DNA of 64,000 nucleotides from Adenanthera pavonina. Its lineage: Eukaryota; Streptophyta; Magnoliopsida; Fabales; Fabaceae. Below, piece by piece: positions 48,601 through 60,825 of this stretch (position 1 is the first letter of the stretch; the number at the start of each line of letters is the position of its first letter). Below the pieces are notes generated by a model. The model was not told the DNA's origin and searched no databases. It was given only the letters and a program-made list of their open reading frames with translations. The position numbers and the translations under genes were made by a program. Where the stretch lies: positions 697,001 to 761,000 of the forward strand of contig JAIVEN010000015.1 in NCBI GenBank assembly GCA_026686845.1, in the 5' to 3' direction.

Positions 48601-49914
48601 CCTTCCCAACAGCCGCACCCAGCAACATATGACAAGACCTACCTTCATAAAGAGACCAATATCATCATCCCACAACCAGACATATCTACAGCAAGTCCCA
48701 TCTGAACCTCTCTCCACCATATTGTCAGGAAATCAACTGTTGCAATGAAAAATTTACATTCATCATCCATGTTCTCTCAAGTCCCCAACCAGGGAAACCA
48801 TTCATATTACTTTGAGAGAACAACTTATGCCAATTATCTAAAAATAAATCCTGTTTATGCTCATTGCACTGTTTCCTTCTGTGAACCATATCATTGTAAA
48901 GTCCAAGCATCAACCTTAGCACAGCATTTTAATTTTTTTTTTTTAAACCTTCATATTGACGAGTAAGTAGCAAATACTAGAACACACACACACACACAAT
49001 AAAAAAAAAGAGAGATAGAGTAGTGAAACAGGAAGCAGAGAACTACATGGTCTAGTATGCTATAATCAAAGGGAACAAACAACTTACAATATAAACCATA
49101 CTCATTGTATCATGCCACCACACCAGGTATCACTGTACTAGTCACATACACAAATTTACAACTACTGTAAATGTAAATTTAAACCACAACTATGAAAATA
49201 AAAAGTTGTTCATCCACAAATGGCTTATGCCTGAATTGATAGTTTTGTTGTCAGCCTAGCCCAAAATGACAAGTTTAAGTCATGCATGATTTATTTTTTA
49301 AAAGAATTCCTTAAGCCACACATGATTGTAACATGAAAAGGTGACGACCTCTATATAGTGATTTGCACTCTCATTTTTTTCTTTTGGGTTAACAAGAGGA
49401 AAGGGATTCGCTCACAGAAATCCATTCTCTCAACCCTTAAATCCTCCCATGAATAAAAGAGAGCTACTCCCAATGGAATCCCATGTTCTAGAAGTATATT
49501 ACATGCATGAACACATTTTAAATTGTGAACAAGGACAAAACTTTGCAGGGAAATACTAGGAGAGACATTAAGTTAGAAGCTCAAAAAGGAAAAATGGAAA
49601 AAAAAAAAAACTAAAAATTTGGTAAGTAAACAATTAAAGTGAAAATTACCAGCAAGAAGGGTACCACAACGATTGAACGCAATACATTTCATACACCCAT
49701 GTTCCAGATATTCTTCAATCACTTCTGGGAAATCTCCCTGCAATGGATCTTGAAATGCAATAGAATTCATTAAGAACAAAGTCAGGAAAAAAACTGTTAC
49801 AAAAATATAATGAGTTTGTAAAAATAAATTAGAAAATAAGGCTCTTTTGAGCTACGTGAGTAAGAGAGCGAGAAAAAGCAGAAGAAAAAACCAACCAATA
49901 ATGGGGGCATCCAT
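45679..49914 (-). CDS. RBL: RBBP5-like WD40 protein (RBL), COMPASS subunit
   Basis: The CDS is complement(join(45679..45860,46159..46420,46530..47617,49650..49748,49896..49914)), 1650 nt, 549 residues, all junctions in frame with GT-AG sites. Exon 1 is only 19 nt (MDAPII), and exon 2 restores DPLQGDFPEVIEEYLEHG; this start agrees with plant RBL proteins from memory. WD40 repeats fill residues about 20-380: SNDGSCIIWDFETRG, SAADKSLTLWDV and SRNGQYLLTNSNDR are clear blades. The LHPGSSTPSLCLACP segment, the YTENWSAFAPDF segment and the acidic ELEENEEYVEREDEFD stretch are hallmarks of RBBP5. The C terminus has a basic MKRKRKPSEK nuclear signal. RBBP5 with WDR5, ASH2 and a SET methyltransferase forms the core that methylates histone H3 lysine 4; in plants RBL is linked to flowering-time control. 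No disruption is visible. The length is close to human RBBP5 (538). Confidence 0.95.
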
Positions 49915-49916
49915 GA

Positions 49917-50039
49917 TTATGAAAAGCTCAATGTGAGAGACTTGGCTAGAAGCAAGAATATTGTACGGAGAGAAACCAACTGAGTCTTTCGAACTTGAAC
50001 TGCATGCCACAACCCCACTTTCATTCTCTCGGTCATCAT
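49917..50039 (-). other. Upstream ORF in the RBL leader
   Basis: A 40-codon ATG-to-TAA frame ends two bases before the RBL start codon. It lies in a putative 5' UTR exon that starts after a good acceptor (AAAAGCAG) at about 50082. A five-codon uORF precedes it at about 50071. If the leader is spliced as proposed these could dampen RBL translation. Confidence 0.35.
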
Positions 50040-50766
50040 TCTTTTCAATCAAACTAGCACAAACCCATATATCTTGATCCTGCTTTTGTCAATATATAAA
50101 ATTTAATTGACAAAAATTAAATCACAAAATGAACCAATATCAGTCCCCAAAATCATGTTGATGGCAGCAAAGAAAAATTTGAAATTTCAGCACTTTACTC
50201 AACTGAAACAATCATTAATTCAACACTTTACTCCAAAACATGATTAAGATTTCCAGTAATGCAAGCTTAAACAGAACAACTCCATAACAATGGCAACACA
50301 ATCATCTCAGACTAAGATTACAGGAAGAACAATCTAAGAGTCCTTTTAAGCCGTTGCATCAACATTTCATTTTATTCACGAAATGATTCCACAATGTAAC
50401 ATTGATAAACAACAAAACTGTCTTACAAGAATTTGCAAAGGATTAAAAGAAGGACTTAATCAACAAAGAGAAAAACTAAAGCCTTTAATCAACCCGCGAA
50501 TGAAGAATAAAAAATGAAGCTTACAGATTCACAGAACCACCTTCAAAGTGCAACCCTTTTTTATGAAGAATGATGGAACCCAATCCTATTTGACAAGGTT
50601 GAAGCATACAGATTCAGAGAACCACCTTCAAATACCCTGCAATTAAACACAACCCACAAAGAAGATGACAAGACGTGAATGAGAGGAAAAAAAAAAAAGA
50701 TAACTAAATACAACAGAAGAAGAGAGCTTATGGATTCACGGACACAACCAAGCAACCAAACCAAGA

Positions 50767-50990
50767 AATTTCTGAAGCTCGATGAGGTTCAAGCTTGAGA
50801 TGGAGGGTGATGGACAAAGGAAGAAGAGGATTAGGGATTGTGATTGATTGTAGGGTGAAAATTGAGGGAGATTAATGTTATCATCTTAGAGAATGAAGGG
50901 GGATTGTGTTTGATTGCAGCTCAGACGAAGAATGAAGCCTGAGTTTGGGGATTAGGGATTTCAAATTCCAGCTAATGCCTCAAGTATATA
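50767..50990 (-). promoter_or_regulatory. Probable RBL promoter and first 5' UTR exon
   Basis: On the minus strand a TATATA motif at about 50985-50990 is followed by a leader-like, CT-rich stretch without coding character, ending near a possible donor (CTTG then GTTTGG) around 50755-50770. The next exon would be 50081-49896, leaving a 5' UTR intron of about 0.7 kb. All of this is inferred from motifs. Confidence 0.35.
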
Positions 50991-50999
50991 AAGACAAAT

Positions 51000-53140
51000 T
51001 AATGTTATCATCTTAAAAATTTGGAAGGAGGGGAGGAAAATGGGATTTGAACTTTCGATTATGGCTGCACAGATCAAGCCAAGCTGGGTTGACTACCAAC
51101 CCAAAGCCTAGACCAATTATGCATCAGGTTCCATTTTTAAACCTGAGGCCTCATTTGACCTAGGATTTGGCAAAAGACTAGGCCGGGTTGGTCACTCTAG
51201 GTTGGACGAGGTTCGAGCCATTCACCTTTCCTTTTTCTTTTTTGGGACCTATGCAGCACCCTTTTTTGCAAGAATGGGCCTATTCACTACTCAGCATACA
51301 CATTATAATACTAATTACTAAAAACAAATTCCCCATGCTACATGTTCTAACACTAGCAACAATGATGGGTACGGATAACCATTAGAGAATATCGAAACTG
51401 GCACCACTAAAGTAAATTTAATCAATAATACATATCCTGAGAAAACTTAATTCATATGACATGAAACCTTATTTTCCATGGTCTGTACTATTTATCTCAT
51501 AAAATAATAAAAAAATAACGTAATAAGTGCAAAGTTTAGTAATGAATTTCCATAATTTCACTATAACAGCTTTATTTCACCAGAAATAAATCCTGAATAG
51601 GAATAGGATAGAATTGCAATAACCTGCATAATAAATAGCAATAAATCTCGAAACTTCAAATAATTCACTCTTAAATGTTCATGAAAAAGGGTCATTACAT
51701 ATCAGAAAAGCCAATAATCCTGAAATTTTCAAATATTCCGGCCATCCAGAGTAAAATTTATATAAACCAACAAGCTACAGAATTAAGATACTAAAATATT
51801 CTAGCAACATATTAAGATACAAGCGACAACAATCAAAATTGCACTGCCAAATCAGAAGCCATCAAACTAAAATGTTATTATCAGACTCTTTGATTAAATT
51901 ATTATATGCAGAGGACTTTCTCTCAAGAATAAAATGCGGCACGGATTTGCTGAAACTCAAAAGAAAGAGAATTGTTGGCCGACACAATGCAGAAAGAGAA
52001 GTGCTTCAGAAATTTTAGTAGAGGCAAGATTATTTGCCACCGAACATAAGAAGTAAAATGTGGAGAAGCAGATTTCATTAATTACCTATTCCAAGTTATT
52101 ATACCTCACGCAGGAGGACGGACTTTCAGAAAATGATTAATCTCATGTACGAAAAGGGGAAACGATATTTCCAAACTTGAAACATGACATGAAAGAGGAG
52201 AAAAAGACATGACTGAATGACTCATGGATGCCGAAGGAAGAAATATTCTGACAAACACGAAGGATTCTAAGTTACCTTAAACTAAATAAAGAAATGTGGA
52301 CTCTTTGTAAGTTACATTAAACTAAATAAAGAAATGTGGACTCTTTGATACGTTTCAGTGTTATGGCCACCCTTGAAATCTGTTACTTCGCATTTTGAAA
52401 GTATAGATAGATAGAACTGTTCAATCTTAGTGTATCTAAACCTAAAAGAATTGAACCTTTATTTATCAATCAATGAAAAGAATTTTTTGTTCTATATCGC
52501 AAAAATACACTTCAGACTCATTGCAGAAGCCAGCTAAAAGAAAGTTCATGAACCATGCTGCAAATGCATTCTCAGCAGAGTACATGAATAAAAAAGGAAA
52601 GTCTCATAATAGCTGAGCTGTTGAAATAATCAACTGATAGCAGAGAGAAAATCAGAAAAAAGCTGAAATTTAATTTCTTAACATTCCAGAAGCAAGAATA
52701 GGCAACATTAATCTAACGGAAAGTTGAAGCCGAGAATGGAGAAGAAGAGAGGTAAACATACTCACCAGGTCACCGAAGACGAAGGGGATTGAACAACTAT
52801 AAGCCGAGCATAAGCACAGCCTACAAAAGAACATCGCACTGCCAAATAAGAAGCCATGAACCAAAATCAGAACACACTGCTTGCACCAAGACAAGTCCAG
52901 TGAGAAAGAAGAGATGAGGCTAAGAACGGAAAGGAGAGGTGAACATTACTCACCAACCAAGTTACCGAGAACGGAAATGAAGCCAACCACACGAACCCCT
53001 GCGCCTGCGATAACAGAGATGAACGGTGATGAAGAGACGAAGAGGATGACACAGAGAGGCACGAGAGGACTCGACGGAATTGGCGCTTTAGGGATTTAAC
53101 TAAAGCATACAACTTATCGAAAATATAATGTATGCACAAT
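51000..53140. other. Intergenic or distal leader region with local duplications
   Basis: No coding gene is supported. The block 51050-51230 has the low-GC-contrast, gggttgg-type composition of hAT-like MITEs. 51841-51875 resembles 52837-52868. Two minus-strand donor-like cassettes (about 52745-52790 and 52935-52980) resemble each other. The minus strand near 53100 reads like a 5' leader. Confidence 0.4.
52268..52347 (+). repeat. Tandem duplication, two units of 40 bp
   Basis: Two adjacent 40-bp copies differ at one base near the start (TTACC versus TTACA). This is a recent slippage or duplication event. Confidence 0.9.
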
Positions 53141-53726
53141 CATTTTATAATCTCCCTTTCACTGTAGTTTTAATTTTCTCCGAGATTTATTTTGCTTAGA
53201 ATGATTGAACAGGTTTTAATTTCATGGATTAGGACGTTCCAAATCCAATGCGTGTGGTTTTCTTAAAATTTGACTGTTCATTTTCTTTTATACTTATTTT
53301 GTTTCCTGAGCTCCGCAAATGGAGATACTAATAGAGTTGTCTTTTTTTTTCTGGCTTGCTTGAAGATTTGGGAGTATAAAAGAAAATATAGAGTCTCCAG
53401 ATGAAGATTTAAGATATTTAAGCCAAATATCTCAATTACGTTAGTATTCATTTACTTTTTCACAATTGTTTTGGACTCCGTGGTGTATGGAATTAGCTGG
53501 AGAATTTATTAAAGTACTAATAATGAAGTGTTAAAATATATGTTACTGAGAAAAAAAAAGGTTAAAATCTACTTTCCATTTTTTTCATAAAACTACTTTA
53601 ATCGAATCACTGAAACTAAGAAGGGATGGTTAAAACTAGTGAAGACTATTATGAACCTCTGTTGTCTCCCTTCTCCTTGGAACTGAGGCCAAAAATTGGG
53701 AGCCCTCACGCCTCACTTTTTTTGGG

Positions 53727-53939
53727 TTAGATTCTTATAATATATAGTTTGTGAAAGAGCTTGATGAAATGAAATAGAGCATCGGCTGCTCCATCCTGAA
53801 ATGGATTAGTGAATGAGAAGGTGAAATTCTCTCTCTCGTTAGTGTGGAGGGAAAACCTTTGTGGACCCTCAATGTAACGTGGCTCTGTCACTAACGTGAA
53901 CTCATCATTCTTCACTTGTCCTATAGATCGATGGTTCAT
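53727..53939 (-). other. Open frame of 70 codons, possible gene fragment
   Basis: The minus strand encodes an ATG-to-stop frame with balanced composition (NHRSIGQVKNDEF, then TEPRYIEGPQ). I recognise no domain. It stands alone with MITEs on its other side. It could be a decayed exon. Confidence 0.25.
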
Positions 53940-53969
53940 GGTTATCCAGGCATCTTCGGGCCGATAGAT

Positions 53970-54325
53970 TCAAATTCAATAAGTGATTAGGGCAGCCAAT
54001 AATTACTAATTTTTAAAATTTTTCCCAACACACCACTTATTTCAATAATTAATTATATTTTAAATAATTATGAAAGAAACTATTTTTTATGATAATTAAT
54101 TTTTATCTTATAATTACTTATTTCACTTCTTATCCTCATTATCCATTTAATAATAACTTAAATTTAAAAAATTTAAATATATTTATTTTCTCAAAATCAC
54201 TTCTCAACTAAAAGCATCTAAATAGAAATCATCTTTAATATAATTACTTATTATTATAATTAATTATAAAAAATTACTTATTCTCTTCATCCATTATATA
54301 AAAACTAATTAAACATGCGCATCAT
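53970..54325. mobile_element. MITE-like repeat related to the RTM2-intron element
   Basis: Rich in AATTACTTATT motifs with an ending around AACTAATTAAACATGCGC; read on the opposite strand it resembles 42953-43323. It is non-coding. Confidence 0.45.
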
Positions 54326-54436
54326 CCTAGCACTCATCAAGTTGACACCAAGTGGTGCAGCTTAACTTTGATTAGGCATGTTGAAGACTTCGGAAACACA
54401 CTTACCGGCACTGACTACAGCTCTAAAAGAATTTTA

Positions 54437-54832
54437 GGACTTATTTGAATGTTGTCTCTCAATTTTAATACTTTAAAAATAGTTTCATAAAATTATTTTT
54501 TAAAATAAATTTTAGGAACAAGGAAATAAAAAAAATCTATTTAAATAATTGTTACTAAAATTATAACTAGTAAGTGTTAAATAGATTATTAAAAATTTAT
54601 AATTTTACCCTTAATAAAGTAGGTATCTTCTATTTTCTTTTATGTTTTTCAGAATAAAAAATATAAAATATCTTAAAAATATTCTGAGTTTTATGTTCTT
54701 TTATTTTTTCTATTTTACAGAATATTTTATAAAAAAACATTATTATGAAACAAGTTATTTTATTTTTCTATTTTTAAAAATAAAAAAACTATTATAAAAA
54801 CATAAATCCCTCTTCAAACAATACTCAACCAC
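54437..54832. mobile_element. MITE-like repeat, family shared with 17.8 kb
   Basis: Collinear with 17842-18222, with shared blocks such as CATAACTAGT/TATAACTAGT contexts and TTTTTCAGAA-type segments. The ends are imperfect inverted repeats. Confidence 0.5.
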
Positions 54833-55105
54833 ACTCTAAGGCCTTCTCTCCTTTTTCTGATTTTGGAGCCCTATGATTTCTTTTTTTTTTTCTGCCCCTG
54901 ATTGTAAATATTCTAGGCTTCTAGCCTTGTATGTATTCTTTGGTTGAATCTTTTTAGGTATGCATCACTTTCTCCCTCAAAAGAAACAAGGAAAATATTA
55001 TATAAAAAAAACAAGAAAAAAAATAAAAAAGGTCCAAACTACATGAAAAAAAACTTATCATAAAATAAAACGAGGTATAGATATGGTAGGCTTGCCTATA
55101 TAATA

Positions 55106-55369
55106 CTCCCCCTAATCCTTAATATAAGACCCTTTTAACCGAATCATGCAAATTAAGAATTGGAATTAAAACTAATTAACTACCTCGATTTCTTCAAAAA
55201 TTTCAATATTTTTTTAAAACTACCATTATTTAATCTCTTTCTCTTTCTCTTTGAATACATTAAATAGGGGTATTTTTTGAAAATGTATAATAAATACTAC
55301 ATCGTATATTATAAAGGATTTTATATTTAGAATCAGGATAAAATATCTTATATATAGGACTCGAGGGAG
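55106..55369. mobile_element. Stowaway-like MITE (family member 2)
   Basis: A 264-bp element flanked by TA, with ends CTCCCCCTAATCC and GGACTCGAGGGAG. It shares nearly all of its interior with the element at 398-663, in the same orientation. Confidence 0.85.
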
Positions 55370-55890
55370 TAATATAGTATACTTCTAGTTTTGTAACCAT
55401 AAAAGGCTTTTTTAACAATCAAAGCATGCTATGGCAAAAAAAAAAAAATCAAAGCATGTGAACAAGAAATATATTAATTGTGATATGGATTAGTGTGTTC
55501 TCCCCTCACCAAGTTAATTAACAAATAATAAAAAAAAATCCATATATACCACATTTGGTTGAATTTTTTATTTTTCAAATGAAAAAGTCATACGATGTTA
55601 ACATCTTCCACTTGCATTGGTAATTAAAAAAATGCATTCAATATGATAGATATCTAGAATACAGCAACACATATAATTTATTAAAAGTAAAAATTATTTT
55701 TCATTCATTAAATTATCTTTAGACCTTGGTTTCTACCACCTGATTAGAAATAACAATGTTCCCACTTCACCAAACCGTGTTGACTCAGTGCTTTTCCCAG
55801 TGACGTCCCACTAAGATCAAATAAAAGTTGAAGCTGCCTCTTGATCTCTATTTCACGCCTGCGTTATTTTGAGCAAACCCGAACTTTTTT

Positions 55891-56377
55891 ATGGCAATTA
55901 GCAGTGGAGCAGCCTCGGCCTCCTCTTCAACAATCCCACAATGGAAGTATCATGTCGTCGTGAGCTTCAGGGGAGCAGACACCGGCAAAGACTTCACAGC
56001 GGAGTTACACATTGCTCTCGAAAGGAGAATCAAAACTTTCATAGATCCTGATATAAGGAAAGAACAAAGTATCAGCCCAGAACTCATTCAAGCGATTGAG
56101 GAGTCCCGCTGTGCCATTGTCATTTTCTCCAAGGATTACGCTTCTTCTCCTTGGTGTTTGGATTAACTCTCGAAGATGTTGACTGTAAAAAGTCTTGGAA
56201 CAGACTTGTTATCCCAGTATTCTATAATATAGATCCATCTGATATATGATATCAAAGAGGAACATTTGAAGTAGCATTTCGACAACACAGTAAAAGATTT
56301 ACTCAAGAACACGTGCAGAAATGGAGAAATGACCTGAAAGAAGTGGCAAATATAAGTGGCTATCATTGGATCGACGG
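55891..56377 (+). pseudogene. TIR-domain exon with premature stop at the catalytic Glu
   Basis: A start codon and 91 open codons give the N-terminal half of a plant TIR (QWKYHVVVSFRGADT, then DYASSPWCLD). The next codon is TAA where family members have the Glu of WCLxEL, the residue needed for NADase activity. Beyond it a shift of frame is needed to continue through a VIPVFYNIDPSD-like segment, then a TGA replaces the Arg of the expected DVRxQR motif, and the rest (KWRNDLKEVANISGY) ends at a good GTGAGT donor at 56378. The TATA/promoter was not identified. This TIR is more diverged from the two others in the window than those are from each other. No NB-ARC follows within 1.6 kb. Confidence 0.85.
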
Positions 56378-57246
56378 GTGAGTTTCTTAACTTGAGTATG
56401 GCTTCTTTCTAATTGTCTCACCCATTTCAGAATTAATAAAGACTGAATGCATTCGCCGTACTACTGGTAATATTTTGTTTAGAATACTTTTTTTTTTCTT
56501 CCAAATTTCATATATCCACCCCGGAATGTTAAGTGGATTTATCTAGTCTCCTAAATTAAATTGGCAAAAAAAAGAATCATATATTTCAGGTATTACATAA
56601 TTCTTAAATTTCTTCCTTGTAGGAATAAAAAAGCAGCATTACAAAAATCGTCACAGGAATATAGTCAAGTTTATACGACAGTGCTCTTAGCACTGTGTTC
56701 TCTATTTTAGCATATGCATTTTTGTTCTCTATTTCTTTTTTCAGAGCAAAAGAAAAAAAATAGAAAAAAAAGAATAGACTACAGAGAGGTTTGTTGGCTT
56801 TGTGTGAATTTCACAGTACTGTCGTCAAAACAATATTTGTGCTCTCTGTAGTCGCGGTAGATTATTTGGCGAATTTCCCACAAAGATTAATCTAAATCAC
56901 TCTAGAGAATTGCACTAAAAAATTAGTGAAACTCTCCCATTCAAGAGTAATCCAAAGAGTCAAAGACTTTAGCTCTCATGCATGCTGTGTTCAATCAACT
57001 GCTTCCTTGCAAGATCATGATCAATAGATTTGCTCCCCGAATACAATTTTCTATCCTATTGGAAGCACTTGTTTTAGAGGTTCAAAGGGACACTCAACGC
57101 TTCAATATATATATATATATATATTAAGAATTAGTGGCCAACTAACTGAAAAAAGTATCATGATATAATTTTCAAAGTCAAACAGTAAATAGAATCTGAC
57201 TGTTTAAAATAATTCTATTATTTTTTTATAATATCATCTGGTATTT
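56378..57246. other. Intron-like spacer
   Basis: A possible small exon starts after CTTGTAG at 56623 and would join the TIR exon in phase (GNKKAALQKSSQEYSQVYTT), but it is unrecognised. Inverted repeats ACGACAGT/ACTGTCGT and GACTACAGAGAG/CTCTCTGTAGTC lie at 56675-56860. An (AT)n tract sits at about 57104-57124. Confidence 0.35.
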
Positions 57247-57447
57247 TAGAGTATCCTTGGTTCATTATCTACCCAGACTAATCCAAACCCTATTCTGTAG
57301 GACCTTATAGTGGCAGATGGGTATCAATGGGAAAATCTCTCTGAGGCCTTAATTTTTTCAACATTGCTGCATCCCTCAGGAATCGAAATCTTGACCCTAT
57401 GGAATGCTGGTCAAACCCCTTACCATTTGACTAAATACTCAGTAAAA
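57247..57447 (-). mobile_element. tRNA-derived SINE-like repeat, copy 2
   Basis: The minus strand carries an A-box-like TAGTCAAATGGTAAGG (57420-57435) and a B-box-like GATTTCGATTCC (57379-57390) about 35 bp apart. It aligns with 14410-14612. It is inserted between the TIR exon and the pentapeptide exons. Confidence 0.55.
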
Positions 57448-57796
57448 TAATTCTATTATACCAACTCATGTTTACGTGAATAATAGGGTTCTTGTCTATT
57501 AAATAAATAATTGGGGTTAGAGATTTAATTTTTGATCATTGTATATAGAGGAAACCTAATCAGAAGGAGTCTATTTATTGCATTTTGTACTATAAGAAAG
57601 ATTAATCCTTATTGTCATTCGGAATCATTAATAAAATAATTCTACTGCTTTGCTTACGGCTTGTCAAGGAGTGTAAAAATAATTTCGCGCACATTGATTT
57701 ATTATAAACACTAACTACTTGAAAAATTCAGGGGCAAATTCGTCAAATACCATATGTACTTCGAAAGTTGAAACATGATGAAGTCCTGAAGCAATA

Positions 57797-60700
57797 AACT
57801 TGCGTTTTGACCTTGACCTGTCTGCAAAGGTAATTTCTTGAACCTTACGTCCTTTCCAATGAGACAAATTAAGAAGTTTTGTGCTCGCTGATAATATATT
57901 TGCAGCGAAGTATGGCAATATATACTAAACAATATCCTCTCTCTCTCTAACCGCTTGATTATGCACTTTTCAGAGTTTGTCATTTATGGATTTTAGCTAT
58001 GCTCATTTTAAAGATGTTAAAATGGTGCAAACAAACCTTGATTGCACAAAATTTCTGGTAAGTATATTCCTTAACATGCTTAGGCTTGAGCAATGAGATT
58101 AGACTGAATTTCATTCAGAATTATATTGCATTAATTTTCCGTATATTATAGTTTGAGAATTAACGACCATACCCACTTTATTTGATAGGATGTTAATGTT
58201 GAGGACTGCGTCTTTGACCGTTCAGATTTTCCTCGGTAAGTACTTTTATATTCGGATCATGATAGCTTGCTGGCCACTTACCTAATCTATATTGTTGTTG
58301 AAGGATGTCAATTCACTGGAGCAAATCTTCGAGGAGTTTCATTGAATAATGCCGCCCTTCAGAATTCAAATCTAGAAGGCACGTTAAAATCTATGCGTTA
58401 TAGCTTTTACTGCTTTATATGATGGTGAGAATTATTCTGATGCGCTGAACTATATATGATGTATTTATCACATCTCAAGTGAGCTTGCTTTTGGATACTG
58501 ACACCATTTTCGTTTAAACAACACTTGGAAGCTAAGAGATTATCTAGTTGATGGTTTTTATCATAGTTGAGAGTTGAATCAACAGTTTTTAAAACCAAAC
58601 TAATTTCAAGGCATTAGTTTAAGGTTTAATTATGGGTTTAACCATGATTGAATCAAAGTTGAAACAATAATAATTATATTTGTTTTTACAATATTCTCAA
58701 AATGACAGAGATTTAAGCAATTTTAATACCAATTCACAGGTTTTTCAATTGAAACAATCAGTTTAATCCGGTGCTCGCAACATTAGTTATAATAGACAAG
58801 CCATTTATTGGAGATGTCTTGGACTTTCTTCCTATTTCGTTTTAATGGTGATTTCATTAACACAAGATGACAACATTGCCTTCATTTTTTTCACTTTTGT
58901 TCAAATATATCTACGTCTGGAGACAAAGTTCATTTGCTCATATTTTGTAATTTGCAGATGCTTGTTTGATAAAATGGTCCTTAGTCGGAGCAGTCTTCAC
59001 TTCTGCAATTCTAAAGGTTCACTACCAGACATTGTATACTTGATTTTAATAAGTAACAGGGAACGACATAATTTGGTATGAAGTATGGAGGGGCAACTTC
59101 AGTATATTTGTCCACTGCCATGCTATTTTTCTTGATAGTTTCTTCATAATACTCTTAATTTTTTTTTTTCTAAAAACAAACTTATCGCTAAGTACTTAAA
59201 ATAAAACCTAGAACGATTTCATCCATAAAAAATAGTTTGTCCTGATTTATTATTAATTAGTACTCTCTATTGCACAGAATGCAGTTCTTACTGATGTCAA
59301 TTTAGAGGGAGCTGTCCTAAAAGGAGCTAATTTAGAGGTAAAGTATTATTGTTATAAAATAATTGAGTGATGAGAAGTCCTTGGGTACCCTAGAATTAGT
59401 TTGTGTCGCAGGGTGCAATGCGGAACAGTCCTAATTTGAAGGCTGCAAACCTTGAGGGAGCTACTCTACCACGCCTCAACCTTGCAGATATAGTAAGTCA
59501 ATTAGCGAATGAAAGAATTATTGAAAATTAGGTTTGCTTGTACCATCCTTGTGATAATGTTGATTATGGATATTTTTAGGTTTTACTAGATGTTAATTTC
59601 AATTATGCCTATCTTAAAGAAGTCTCTTTTTCACGTGCAAACCTTCTGGGCGGAAAATTCCGGGTAAGTATAAGTCAAATAGTAGTTGCTACAAATATGA
59701 AATTTTGATTTTCTATTTTTCGAAATCAGTATATATACTTATCCTATTCGAGTTCATTTTGAAATTACATAGAAGTTTCATTTATTTGCATGTTAACCTC
59801 AAACCTATTGTATTTGGTAGCATGTTAATGCCGAGGGCTCCTTCTTTGACAATGCAACATTGCGTGTGAGTTACTTGTTTTATAATGGCATCATTGTCGC
59901 CTCCGACTAGCTTATTTGGCCTTGGGAAGATGTGAATTTAACAAGGCAAATCTACGTGGAGCTTCATTAAAATTTGCCATCCTTGAGCATGCAAATCTAA
60001 ATGGTATGTTTGACTCTCACCAATGGTGGGGTTTAGTCCCCACACCAATGAAAAGTATGCGTGTATGAGTGTAGATAATTAGGATAAATCATCACTTCAA
60101 TACCACCTGTATTAAGTGGTTTTCTCATTTGATGTTGTTAGCAAAGCATGTGTGTTTTCATTCAGACATTCCATCACCCACTGGGGTGGTAGTTTTCCCA
60201 TTTGGTATCGGTAAAAAAAAAAAAAAGTATCTAAATGGTATGTTGATGTTTTCTAAGTTTATATCTTATCAAATATAAGCGACAAATATATGGTGGATCT
60301 AGTTTTCATAGGCTCATTGTATAAATATCTCTCGAAAGCTTCATCATCGGCAGAACAAGAAATGTCTCTATGCTTCGTAGTGTGAAAAAAAGTCAGCTGA
60401 AATGATAAATTTACCAAAAGGATGATAAAATATACAACATACCCCTTGTATTGAGCCTGTTGATTCAATAAAGGTTAGAGACAATGTTTAAGTATTGAAA
60501 CTTTGCAATTTTGCAGATGCTTGTATGAAAGATTTCCTTGATCGGAGTCGATCATATTTACAGGTTAAACATATCATTAATATTGATGTTCTATAGAGAA
60601 GGTTATTGTATATTCCCGCTAGATCCCTGTGGTTTATTTCCTTTTGGATTTGACCACTGTGTTATTTTTTTTTATATACTTTGTTGCTTATTGAATGTTT

Positions 60701-60825
60701 ATAAACTACAAAGAACCATGTCTCTTGAAACACCTGAGGTTTGCATGATAGTTTCTTCATCACAGAATGCAGATCTTACAAACGCCAATCTAGAAGATGC
60801 TGACCTACGAGAAGCTAATTTAGAG
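57797..60825 (+). pseudogene. Pentapeptide-repeat protein, FIP2/KCTD9-like, two tandem exon modules
   Basis: Exons are recognised by A(D/N)LxxAxL-type repeats and splice sites: 57974-58057 (FMDFSYAHFKDV), 58189-58235, 58305-58378 (FTGANLRGVSL), 58958-59016, 59278-59337 (DVNLEGAVLKGANLE) and 59412-59492; then a second set 59580-59663 (NYAYLKEVSFSRANL), 59821-59864, 59930-60003 (NKANLRGASLKF), 60517-60563 and 60766-60825 (NADLTNANLEDADLREANLE). A probable start of the repeat region lies near 57797. Pentapeptide repeats form a right-handed beta-helix for protein contact. The BTB domain of FIP2 is not seen. Lesions are a GC donor at 58379, frame trouble at the 58235/58305 and 59864/59930 junctions, and a GT-to-GA change at the donor after 60825. 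A copia element begins at 60898. An unusual active gene cannot be fully excluded. Confidence 0.7.

Noticed and set aside
56163..56366. Minus-strand 67-codon frame
   Set aside because: Antisense to the second half of the TIR exon.
57710..57983. Minus-strand 90-codon frame
   Set aside because: Opposite strand of the pentapeptide locus; no domain, and the plus strand explains the sequence better.
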